This document shows, one piece after another, positions 12,943 through 22,391 of a stretch of DNA of 64,000 bases. The stretch lies in NCBI GenBank assembly GCA_039105265.1, contig JAPFFF010000008.1, positions 1,922,001 to 1,986,000 on the forward strand, given 5' to 3'. Position 1 is the stretch's first letter. Each line of letters opens with the position of its first letter. A program made the position numbers and the translations under genes. The DNA is from Tritrichomonas musculus. Taxonomy: Eukaryota; Parabasalia; Tritrichomonadida; Tritrichomonadidae. The notes beneath the pieces were generated by a model, which worked only from the letters and a program-made list of their open reading frames with translations, was not told the DNA's origin and ran no database searches.

Positions 12943-15069
12943 ATGGAGAGCTATATTGAAGATAAGAAAAATCTTTACACATCAATTCTCAATTTCCTTG
13001 AAGAATCTGATGAGCCCAACGATGACGAAATCAGGAAGGAATCATTTCAAAAATTAACCAACGTTTTTAAAAATCAAGAAATTGAAGGCGATTGCGAAGA
13101 AATGCGGCAATTTCTTGAAATCGTCAAATGCATTGGAGAACACCATCACCGTGATCAGAATTTCAACAGAAGAGTGAACGAACTTCTAGAACATTATCAA
13201 GATCAAATCAAACAGACCTTGTCAAATTTAGACATATTCCATATTTTTGAAAACAACAAAAAGATTGTTCTTTTCCTAATCCAAAAGTGCATCATTACAA
13301 TGTCAGATGAAATTTACAAAGAGATTGTGTACAAACTCGAAAATAACGGAAAACGATATTGTCACTTTTTCATTCCAGAACTTGAAAATTTTGTTGGAGA
13401 AGAAAAAATGAAATATGTTAAAAACGAACTTTTAAAAAAAGATCCAGACTTTTTCACAAACTATGAAGAGAAACGTCAAAAAGGTGAAAACGATTTGTAC
13501 GTTTGTTCATTGATTCGCGAAGATTCAGTTGTAGAATTCATAACATATTTAAACCGTCAAAATATTTCACCATCGAGCGAAATTTCACCATCAATTTTTG
13601 AGACGAATCCATATTTGATTGACAACAAGCATACGACGCTGATTGAATATTCAGCATTCTTTGGATCAATTCAAATTTTCCAATTTTTGTTAATGAGCAA
13701 AGTTGAATTAACACCATCATTGTGGCTTTATGCAATTCATTCAAAAAATGCAGAACTGATTCATCTCCTCGAATCAAACGAAGTTCCTCCTCCAAAATAT
13801 AAAAGTGATAGAAATGACAATGAAGAAGACGAAGATTCCAACAAAAATTATTCACAATGTTTGATTGAGTCTATTAAATGTCATCACAATGATATTGCAG
13901 ATTACATCGACAATAATTTTCTAGATCAAAGTGAAAAAGAATCACAAAGAAATGAAGAAATCATTTCAAATTGTATAAAATATCACAATTACATGTATTT
14001 TGAAAATGGCTTAATCATTTGTCATGGTTTTTTTTATTTAAATCTTTATCATTATGATAAGCTTTTCGAACTTTTATTGAAGAAGAAAGAAAAATTGATT
14101 GAAAATAAAATAAAACAATATCCAGATATCCGAAAAGTATGTGAAGAGAATGATTACGAAGTTATTTATTATTATTTATTACAAAAGCAAGCAATACCTG
14201 CATTTATTTTTAATTACGAAAAAATAAAGCAAATCGCAATTCCTTCTTCTATAACTTCGATTGGAAAAAGCGCTTTCCTTAATTGTTCATTATTAACACA
14301 AATCTCAATTCCGTCTTCTATAACTTCAATTAGAAGATCTACTTTCTCTGGATGTTCATCATTAACACAAATCATAATTCCTTCTTCTGTAACTTCAATT
14401 GGAGAATCTGCTTTCGAAGGATGTTTATCATTAGCACTAATATCAATTCCTTCATCTGTAACTTCAATTAGAAGATCTACTTTCTATGGATGTTCATCAT
14501 TAACGCAAATCATGATTCCTTCATCTGTAATTTCAATTGAAAAATATGCTTTCTATGGATGTTCATCATTAACACAAATCACAATTCCTTCATCTGTAAC
14601 TTCAGTTGGAGAATCTGCTTTCTCTAGATGTTCATCATTAGACAAGTTTACAATTATCCCTTGCCAAAAAAAGCAAATTGAATATTACAATAACCAATTT
14701 CTACTATCTAAATCAAATCCAAATAGCGGAATCTATGATACTCTTTTGTGGGTTAAATCGACATTAAATACAGTAACAATTCCAACGTTCATCACGAAAA
14801 TCGAGAATGGATCATTTTTTAATTGTTCATCATTAACACAAATATCAATTCCTAATTCTGTAACTTCAATTGAAAAATTTGCTTTCTTTGGATGTTCATC
14901 ATTAACACAAATCACAATTCCTTCTTCTGTAACTTCAATTGGATATTCTGCTTTCTATCAATGTTCATCATTGACACAAATCACAATTCCTTCTTCTGTA
15001 GCTTCGATTGGAAAAAATATATTTAGATATTTATCTCTTCCATCAAATGTAAAAATTATCAGATTTTAA
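12943..15069 (+). CDS. BspA-like leucine-rich repeat protein with trichomonad N-terminal domain
   Basis: I choose ATG 12943 (MESYIEDKKNLYTSILNFLE) over the in-frame ATG 12844, because the paralogues at 28235, 50820 and 63871 begin at the equivalent residue. The protein is 708 aa. Residues 1-330 form the alpha-helical N-terminal module shared with the ankyrin proteins here, including TLIEYSAFFGSIQIFQFLLM and LYAIHSKNAELIHLLE near 231-280 (probably DUF3447). From about residue 426 there are about ten LRR_5/BspA repeats (ITIPSSVTSIGESAFxGCSSLTQ), with a non-repeat island QKKQIEYYNNQFLLSK. No signal peptide or membrane segment is visible. BspA-type proteins often act in adhesion; that role is inferred. 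Many repeats are nearly identical at DNA level, suggesting recent internal duplication. Confidence 0.85.
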   Translation: MESYIEDKKNLYTSILNFLEESDEPNDDEIRKESFQKLTNVFKNQEIEGDCEEMRQFLEIVKCIGEHHHRDQNFNRRVNELLEHYQDQIKQTLSNLDIFHIFENNKKIVLFLIQKCIITMSDEIYKEIVYKLENNGKRYCHFFIPELENFVGEEKMKYVKNELLKKDPDFFTNYEEKRQKGENDLYVCSLIREDSVVEFITYLNRQNISPSSEISPSIFETNPYLIDNKHTTLIEYSAFFGSIQIFQFLLMSKVELTPSLWLYAIHSKNAELIHLLESNEVPPPKYKSDRNDNEEDEDSNKNYSQCLIESIKCHHNDIADYIDNNFLDQSEKESQRNEEIISNCIKYHNYMYFENGLIICHGFFYLNLYHYDKLFELLLKKKEKLIENKIKQYPDIRKVCEENDYEVIYYYLLQKQAIPAFIFNYEKIKQIAIPSSITSIGKSAFLNCSLLTQISIPSSITSIRRSTFSGCSSLTQIIIPSSVTSIGESAFEGCLSLALISIPSSVTSIRRSTFYGCSSLTQIMIPSSVISIEKYAFYGCSSLTQITIPSSVTSVGESAFSRCSSLDKFTIIPCQKKQIEYYNNQFLLSKSNPNSGIYDTLLWVKSTLNTVTIPTFITKIENGSFFNCSSLTQISIPNSVTSIEKFAFFGCSSLTQITIPSSVTSIGYSAFYQCSSLTQITIPSSVASIGKNIFRYLSLPSNVKIIRF

Positions 15070-15433
15070 ATTTCCTTGACTACAAAAAGATCATATAACT
15101 AATTTTTTCATTTTTTAAAGTTTTACTAAATAACGAATCTTCTAATCAATTGTATTTTAATGAAAAAGATCTTTTTTATTAAATATTCAATGACAATTTT
15201 ATTTATATTATTCAAAAGACAAATTAATTCCATCAAACATTGAATTTAACGCAGCAGCATTTTCTTTTTGCCCAAAATGATCTTAAACTTAAACAAAACA
15301 TTATATTTTCATATTTTTATAATGAAATTGAAATATAATAATTTATTCATGTTAATATAAACGTCAGCTTTATGGTTTTTTTTGCGATAATATATAAAAT
15401 CCAGTATGAGTTAATGATTCTTTACCTTTTTAT
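15070..15433. other. Intergenic stretch
   Basis: No gene seen. Around 15225-15288 a frame reads IPSNIEFNAAAFSFCPK, a short decayed BspA-like tail. Confidence 0.45.
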
Positions 15434-16225
15434 TCTAAGTGAAATAATTTTATATTTTATTTCAAATTGTGAGAAATTCTGAAAATTATTTTCTTTTTTG
15501 TTTTAATTTTTTTATTCTACTTCAATATATTGAAAATATCACAATATTTCTGATAAATATAAAAAAATTAATCCATAATTCAAAACAAATATTTTTGTAT
15601 GAAAAAATAAATTCATTTTTTTAGAAATACAATGTCCAACAGCCAAACATTCGGTATGAAACTCAGTATTTTATCATTTGATCTCCCAATTAATTTAGTC
15701 AAAGAATCAGATGATATTCGTGTCAGTATCACAACAATGCCAGAACAACATAAACAAGCATTCATAATCCCAGGGAAGAAGATGAAAAATCCATATTTAA
15801 ATTATAAATTCAATATCAAATTACCTTCAGAATATTTACCAAAAGACTTCATAACAACAGGAACAGAAAAAATTCTTGTTATTTTCAGAAAGAAAAGTTA
15901 CTTCAACTCGGATCCAATTATTGCATTTGCATCAATTCCTGTTAAAGAATTTCCAAAAGATCTTTCAAATCCTATTCAAAAGAAAACGATTAATCTTTAT
16001 AAGAATTCCACTTGCAATTGTAACAATTCGAAGAACAATAATAAAACAGAAGAAAAGAATGAACCAAAAATAGTTGGTAAAATGAATATCCAAATGACAT
16101 TAAGAAAACAATACCAGTTGAAAGAAATTGAATCAGATGAACAAATTTTAGATTTCAACGACAATAGCATAAAAGAATCCAAATTCACATTAGGACGTAA
16201 ATTCTTTGGATTCCAAAAACTTTAA
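15434..16225 (+). repeat. Segmental duplication, copy 2 (empty element site)
   Basis: Matches 6763-6886 plus 8823-9494. At about 15554 it reads CTGATAAATATA without the 967-bp element, so it is the pre-insertion (empty) site. Confidence 0.9.
15632..16225 (+). CDS. C2-domain-like protein, copy 2
   Basis: Encodes 197 aa, nearly identical to the protein at 8901 (MSNSQTFGMKLSILSFDLP to GRKFFGFQKL). The differences cluster near residues 119-131 (Lys119; NSTCNC). The core KILVIFRKKSYFNSDPI and VGKMNIQMTLRKQY segments are unchanged, suggesting both copies are under constraint or the duplication is young. It keeps the unbroken upstream region of the duplicated block. A lipid- or membrane-binding role is a fold-level inference only. 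Confidence 0.75.
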   Translation: MSNSQTFGMKLSILSFDLPINLVKESDDIRVSITTMPEQHKQAFIIPGKKMKNPYLNYKFNIKLPSEYLPKDFITTGTEKILVIFRKKSYFNSDPIIAFASIPVKEFPKDLSNPIQKKTINLYKNSTCNCNNSKNNNKTEEKNEPKIVGKMNIQMTLRKQYQLKEIESDEQILDFNDNSIKESKFTLGRKFFGFQKL

Positions 16226-17021
16226 ACTTTACACTTAAAAAGAAAAAATATTTCTTGTTTTTAATAAACTCTATTTAACTCGTAAATTTATTTATTCGCA
16301 TGCTTGTTTATATGATGAAACCAAAAATTGCAGTAGTTCACTAAGACACATAATGTATTTCATTTTCATTTCCGATTAATTAAAATCATATTCTTTTTTT
16401 TTTTTTTTTTTGAAAAATCATTTAATCTGTGATTCATTATTTGAAGAATAAACTAAAACTATTATTATCATTCGAAAATATATATATATCCTCAAATCAA
16501 AAAAATTCAAATTAAATGAATATTTATGGTATAAATCAGCAGAACTACAAATAAAATTAAGGATTAAGCACTTGGAATTAAAACATTTAAAAAATATCTA
16601 TTCATTTGATTAAGGATTAAGCGTTTGATATATATCAAAAAATAGAATAGAATAACATGTATTCATTAAAATAAGTTGAAAAAATAGTTTTATTCTTAAA
16701 AGAAATCATGAATAATTTTACGAGAATAGATATGTAAAACAATAATTCTGAATTTGAATATCTGAAAGAAAAAATTGAATGATTAGGAATGGTTACCAAT
16801 TTTTAATAATATAAAGTTTTCAAAAAATATAATTCATTAAACGTTAAAGTATTTAAATTTTTAATTGAGATTTTGAAAAATAAAAAAATGTATCGTTTTT
16901 TTATATAGTGCAGAATATAAAGTAAATTTATTAATACAATCAATTTTTGCTGAAAGAAAAAAAAATCAATAGAACTTTTGAATTTTGAATTTAACAAAAT
17001 TTTGAATTAAAATATGAAAAT
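16226..17021. other. Intergenic AT-rich stretch
   Basis: No gene seen. It contains a T18 tract near 16394-16411 and two GGATTAAGC copies (about 16560 and 16613). Confidence 0.5.
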
Positions 17022-18224
17022 ATGGTTTGTTCTCGAAATATCTCCTATATTTTAATTATTCTCTCTTTTCCTTTTCAATTTGCCTTTCATTTATGTTTTT
17101 TTACATATGGTGTTACAGATATTCAAGAAAATTGGGATTTCACAAAAGTATCCCAACCTCAATTAAAAGCAGCAAACCTAATCACAAAGTATTCATCTGC
17201 AGCAAGTTCCATTGTTTTTATTTTTGTCAGTTATAAGGTCAAAAAGCGGCGTTTTCTAATGTCTTTATTATATATTATCAGCGGAATATTATGGTTAATT
17301 TACATGCTAATAAATGACAGTAATTTATGGTTAAGCATTTTGTTACGATTTTTAAATGGGGCCGCTCTTGGATTTTTTCAATCAGCTGCGATGTCGTATA
17401 TGATGCATTTTACAGAAGAAAAATTATATGGATTTCATGGTAGTTTAATCGAAGTTGCCATTACCTTATCCATTAGTTCATTGAATGTTTTATTTGATCT
17501 TTTTCATTGGAAAATTGTTTGTGTAATTTTATCTGTTCAGTCATTTATTTTTGCCGGTTTAATTTGGCTTATTCCCGAATACCGCGTCATTCCAAAGACG
17601 CTTTCACGGCAGTACATTTACAAGCAGCCATTTCTTGGCAATGTTTTCATTATGGTTGCAATCATGACAATCCAACTTTTCTCAGGAATTAGTTTCATGA
17701 TTGACAACTCGCCTCGTTTATTGAAAGGAATCGGCGTTGAAATGGGCTCTTATATTCAGTTAGCTTTTTCGAATTTTATTAGTTGTGTGTCTGCTTTTAT
17801 TAGCGCATTCATCATCGATGCAGTTGGTGTTCGTTACATGTGGGCGTTTTCATCGTTCGGAACGGTTATTAGTCTCCTCATTTACGATATAACACTCAAA
17901 ATTGAATGCCCAAAATGGGTCGGCGTTTTGGGTGTCTTTTTGTATTTCCTGTTTTTCGGTCTCGGCGCTGGAACTGTTCCTTGGATGTTGAGCGGATTGT
18001 TGTTCCCTGAATCTTTGATGATTGAAAGTGCTGCTCTGCTCACTTTCACGAATAGATTCATGGACATTTGGTTCGACTATTTCTTAAGTTGGACAACGAA
18101 AAAATTGGGCGAATTCGGATCTGTTGCTTTGGATGCGCTTGTTAGCTTCTTTGGAATTTGGTTCGGGCTGTTCTTTATTCCTAACTTGAAAAAATATTAT
18201 AGAGAAGACATAACCGTTTTTTGA
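17022..18224 (+). CDS. Major facilitator superfamily transporter, sugar-porter-like
   Basis: Encodes 400 aa with about 11-12 hydrophobic helices and no long loops. The segment GLGAGTVPWMLSGLLFPESL near residues 307-327 matches the GxGxxPWxxxxExxP region that follows helix 10 in GLUT-type sugar porters. RFLNGAALGFFQSAAMSYM lies at the position of helix 4, and SYKVKKRRFLM resembles the loop 2-3 basic motif. The length is short for a sugar porter (usually 450-500 aa), mainly through a short N-terminus and central loop. It should lie in the plasma membrane and move a small solute such as a hexose; the substrate is not determined. The first ATG in frame is used. Confidence 0.85.
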   Translation: MVCSRNISYILIILSFPFQFAFHLCFFTYGVTDIQENWDFTKVSQPQLKAANLITKYSSAASSIVFIFVSYKVKKRRFLMSLLYIISGILWLIYMLINDSNLWLSILLRFLNGAALGFFQSAAMSYMMHFTEEKLYGFHGSLIEVAITLSISSLNVLFDLFHWKIVCVILSVQSFIFAGLIWLIPEYRVIPKTLSRQYIYKQPFLGNVFIMVAIMTIQLFSGISFMIDNSPRLLKGIGVEMGSYIQLAFSNFISCVSAFISAFIIDAVGVRYMWAFSSFGTVISLLIYDITLKIECPKWVGVLGVFLYFLFFGLGAGTVPWMLSGLLFPESLMIESAALLTFTNRFMDIWFDYFLSWTTKKLGEFGSVALDALVSFFGIWFGLFFIPNLKKYYREDITVF

Positions 18225-18712
18225 TTGAATTTCTTTGTTTTTTACATAAATGTTTTTCTTAATATTTTTTGATTTTTTTTTTTAATTTGAAACAATGTTA
18301 AAAAGATTTCTTATGAAAATTTATTAAAAATATAGAAATATATACATATTTGGACATCTAATAGGACTAGACTTTCGAGAAACAGTTTTTATGGATGAAA
18401 AAATCAGCGTTATTAGTTATTTTTGTGTTAATTTTCATTCAATGAATAAAGCATTTGATTATTTTTTGAATGATCTGGAGTTTTGCAATGAAATCTCCGA
18501 TTTCTGGTAAACCACTTTTCCCAAAAGATTTTAATTTTTACATATTCATAAAAACCGTTAACGGTTTTAAAGTCTTGATTTGAATACTTCTAAAAAAATT
18601 TTAAAAAATTTATACTGTGGTAAGTAATGAAATAATATATGCTTTTATTAGTATGATACTATATATAAATCATGAATAAACTTCATTAAAAGTAGATATA
18701 TGAAAATAATTT
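18225..18712. other. Intergenic stretch with an 18-bp palindrome
   Basis: No gene seen. A perfect palindrome, AAAACCGTTAACGGTTTT, lies at 18551-18568, about 160 bp past the 3' end of the minus-strand PITP pseudogene and 330 bp past the MFS gene. Confidence 0.6.
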
Positions 18713-19633
18713 TTAATCATCATCGTCATCATCAGAAACTTTTGGTTTTTCAGGAACTCCTTCAGGCCTTTCTGACGGTGGTTCCTCATCTGGTTTATCA
18801 TCATCTCTTTCAAAACCTTTTGCATTCGTTTGATCATAAGCTTGCAGTTCTAATTTTAATATGTCATCATATGACTTATCTATCCATTCATCTGTCCAGA
18901 TTAACATAGCTCGTGCATTATCAGTAAAAAGATGATGATATAATGTTTTTGTTGCAAATCTTTCCACAATGGATTCTAATCCTCTCCAATCAAATTTGAT
19001 TTTGACAAGTTTAATTTGAACCATCATAGGGCCGTTAAAGTTCTTTGTCCATTTAGGAGGTTCTGATTCTAACTTGTGTTCAGTAACGAGCTTCTTTTTC
19101 TCATAAGAGGAAAACTTTTCGTCTACATGTAATTTTGGACAAACCCAATTAGACAAATCACGATTTTTATCTGGCTTTGGTTTTCCATTAATTAGATCAA
19201 GATAAACAACTTTTCTGATTTTCAAATCTTCTTCTGAAATATTTAATGGATTTTCAGGTAATTCTTCTCCATTTTTATAAGGAAGGTAAATTGAATCAAC
19301 ATTCATCAATAGTTTATCCCCCATTGCTGGAACGGAATATTCTGTATGAACATTAGGATAAGAATTCCAAGATTTTTCATGGCAATGACATTATTTATCT
19401 GGAAGGGCCCATCTCATAAAGGCAGGGACTCTTGATTTAAAGTGTAGGATTTTATATGTATAAATCCCTGATCCTTTTTCATTTTTAAAAGGTTCATTTT
19501 GCAAAGTTTCGACTCCTTCGCCTTTAACTTGATGACTTTCTTCTTCAGAGCGTTTATATGTCATGTATACATTACCAACTTTATTTTGGTCAACTGTGCA
19601 TGGACATACTATTCAATATTCGTATATCTTCAT
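18713..19633 (-). pseudogene. Phosphatidylinositol transfer protein (PITP), two in-frame stops
   Basis: A single minus-strand frame from ATG 19633 to TAA at 18713 covers a whole class I PITP. It reads MKIYEY, then VCPCTVDQNKVGNVYMTY, GEGVETLQNEPF, HEKSWNSYPNVHTEY, MVQIKLVKIKFDWRGLESIV and IWTDEWIDKSYDDILKLE, all alignable to animal PITP-alpha. It ends in an acidic tail (DDDDDD). TGA (codon 7, 19613-19615) and TAA (codon 81, 19391-19393) interrupt it, but there is no frameshift, so the decay is young. The first falls where PITPs have Arg, so CGA to TGA is likely. PITPs exchange phosphatidylinositol and phosphatidylcholine between membranes. A shorter protein from the internal ATG 19324 would lack most of the lipid-binding half. 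Confidence 0.88.
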
Positions 19634-20419
19634 CTTAAATGATATGAATATTTAAACATTCAATTTATTCAATTAAATAAAAAATTATCTTAAAATAAAA
19701 ATGCTATTTTTCATTGATTTTTACTAAAAAAAAATGATGTTTATATATGAAAATTATATAATAGGTAAAAGTATTATTTTTGAAATACCGATTAAATAAC
19801 TTCTCATAAAATTTTATTTCAAAAATAAAATTTTGTGGGTAATTTACTTAAAATAAAAAATTCAATAAATGTAGTTTCACTATTTTTGAATAACTGTTAA
19901 CTCAACATCTAGAAAGTAGATTTATAATATTTTGATATCAAATAATTCATTATACTTGAAGGAATGTATAAAAGATATATAAATACAATTTTTTGCAACT
20001 ATTCTTTAAAAATATTATTCAATATTCTCTTTTTCTATAAGAGATTAGCATGGCATTTTTAATGATATAGTATTAATGGAAAATATCAATTATTTAAGAA
20101 AAAAATTCATAAGATATTATTATTATTAACTAATTTAAAAAAGTGCAAAATGTAAAGTGAAGGTTTTCATTTATTGAATCACATGATTTATATATATTTT
20201 AATGCTACCAAAAAAGTTCATTCTTATCCAAATAAAATGCAAAATCTATATTTCGTCAAAAAGAATCTACTTTTTTGCAACCAAAAAAATATATATATAC
20301 ATCATATATATTACTATTTGTCCTTATCAATAGCAATATCAACATCAATAAGATGAAATACATCATTTTGAACCTGAAAAATATATGTGAAAATGAAATA
20401 ACTTTTTCTTTTACTTATT
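19634..20419. other. Intergenic AT-rich stretch
   Basis: No gene seen. The small frames here are low-complexity AT sequence. Confidence 0.5.
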
Positions 20420-22206
20420 TTAAATGGAATCGTCAGCGATGGAATAAATATCACCATCTTCAGTTTCTTTGGTTTCATCCTGAGGTTTCTTCTTAGAAGA
20501 TTTGGATGATTAAGAACTTTTCTTTTTATATTATCTTTCTTCTTTGAGCTCTTCTTTACATGTTTAACATCATTGTCATCACCGTCGTCGCCATTATCAA
20601 TTCCTAATGTTGTACTTCTTCTCTTCATTTCCTCCATATGTTCTTGATTTTCATTCTCCTTCAGTTGTCTCTTAACAAGCTCGTAATAAACACCATGTTT
20701 TGCAATCAAATCATCATGAGTGCCTTGTTTTTTAATTTCACCAGTATCAAACACGTAAAATATATTTGCGTTTCTAACAGTAGTTAATCTATGTGCAACG
20801 ACAACAGATGTTCTTGTAGACATGACTTTGTCCAATGCTTGTTGAACTTTTTTCTCACTTGCGGAATCGAGAGCTGAAGTTGCTTAATTAAAGCACGAGC
20901 AATTGCAATACGTTGTCTTTGACCTCCACTCAAAGATCCACCTTTTTCGCCGAAAAAGAAATCATATTTTCCATTTAATTTTTCAATGAATTTCTTTGCA
21001 TTTGCCATTTCAGCTGCTCTTTCTTCTTCCTCCATAATCGCATCGGGCTTAGCATACATGATATTCTCTTTGATTGAAAGTTGGAAAAGAATTGGTTCTT
21101 GGCTAACAAGACCAATTTGTCTATGAAGCCAGCGAGGATCGAGTGTTGTAATGTCATGTCCATCTAAAAAAATAAAACCTTCGTTGACATCATAAAATCG
21201 TTCGAGAAGTTGGACACACATTGATTTACCACTTCTACTATGTCCAACAAGAGCACCCATTTGGCCTGGTTTAATTTCGAATGAAGTGTTTTTGAGAACG
21301 TATACATCTCTTGTATGATATTTGAAAGATACGTTTTGGAAAGTGATATGGCCTTTGAAATCAGAAATTGTGTCTCCTCCGCTGAAAGGAATTGATAAAA
21401 CATGTGAAATCACTGACAAAATACGAGAACCACTGCTAATTGCTTTTTGTTCACCTTGTAATGAAGATTGTAATTCAATAAGACCCATTGAACCGAATAT
21501 CATGAAACCAAAGACCGACATTAAGTTACCAGCTTGAAGTTGGCCTTTATCAACAATTGTACCACCATAATACAAATTACCAATGATAACTGTCCAAACT
21601 CCATTCATAATAATTGTGAACATAGAGTTGACACCTGCTAGAGCTTTCTGTTCTTCTTTAACACTGCAATCGATTATATATTCAATATCTTCACGATTAA
21701 ATCCGCTAACTGTTCTGATGGATGCAAGTGTTTCTTTAGCTATGGTCGTCATTCGTGCAACAAAGAAAAATTTGCGGTTAATGTGTTTATCGATAAATAT
21801 GGAGAACAAAAATATATTTAAAATAGCAAATGGAAAAACGCATGTAGCTATCAACGTTAGCTTCCATTGATAAGCATATGCAAGAATGATTCCTGTTAAA
21901 AACTGGCCCATGTTTTGAAATTGAATTCCTTTGGTAGTTCCAAAGTTTTCTTGAACTAATTGAGAGTCCTCACCTAGTAAAGTTAAAACACTTCCAATTG
22001 GTGTAATATCAAAATATGGAATGTCGTTCATCTTTAAGCTGTCAAACAGCTGAGCCTTTAGATCAAGAATAAAGCGAGAACCCATTCTAACCCACAAAAA
22101 AGAAACCATAAAAATGCATATGGCAGTAGCAACAGCCATCAAAGCGATATATAAGCACCAATTGCGAATTTTATCGATTGTTATTTCTTTGGTTCGAGCA
22201 TAATTC
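20420..22206 (-). pseudogene. ABCB-type (P-glycoprotein-like) ABC transporter, first half, broken
   Basis: The minus strand encodes a transmembrane domain (from KEITIDKIRNWCLYIALMAV, with GDEDSQLVQENFG-like and IRTVSGFNRE segments) and a nucleotide-binding domain. Walker A GHSRSGKS, the Q-loop VSQEPILF, signature LSGGQRQRIAIARAL, D-loop SALDSASE and H-loop VVAHRL are visible. Between ALIK and ATSALD the Walker B segment (normally about nine residues ending LLLDE) is deleted and the frame shifts, near 20882. A second shift follows in the charged linker near 20515. The first membrane helices are also missing at a stop near 22207. A charged linker (DNGDDGDDNDVKHVKKSSKKK) suggests the first half of a full-length exporter. 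Without Walker B it could not hydrolyse ATP. Confidence 0.88.
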
Positions 22207-22280
22207 TTAAATTATGAGGGAGAATATGTAGTTTCTGTGAAAAATTCCAAAATATGAACCTCTAAAAATGTACATTTGAT

Positions 22281-22356
22281 TTGTTTCTTGTCACTTTTGG
22301 AAATTTTTTTTTTAAATGAACGTAAATTTGAATTGTTTCTTGTCACTTTTGGAAAA
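22281..22356 (+). promoter_or_regulatory. Duplicated promoter-like block upstream of DPP III
   Basis: TTGTTTCTTGTCACTTTTGG occurs at 22281-22300 and again at 22333-22352, 52 bp apart. Each holds TCACT, matching the trichomonad initiator TCAYW. The second copy lies about 45 nt before the ATG at 22392. Promoter function is inferred. Confidence 0.4.
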
Positions 22357-22391
22357 ATTTTGAATGAATGTATTTTTAATTTGTTTTAAAA

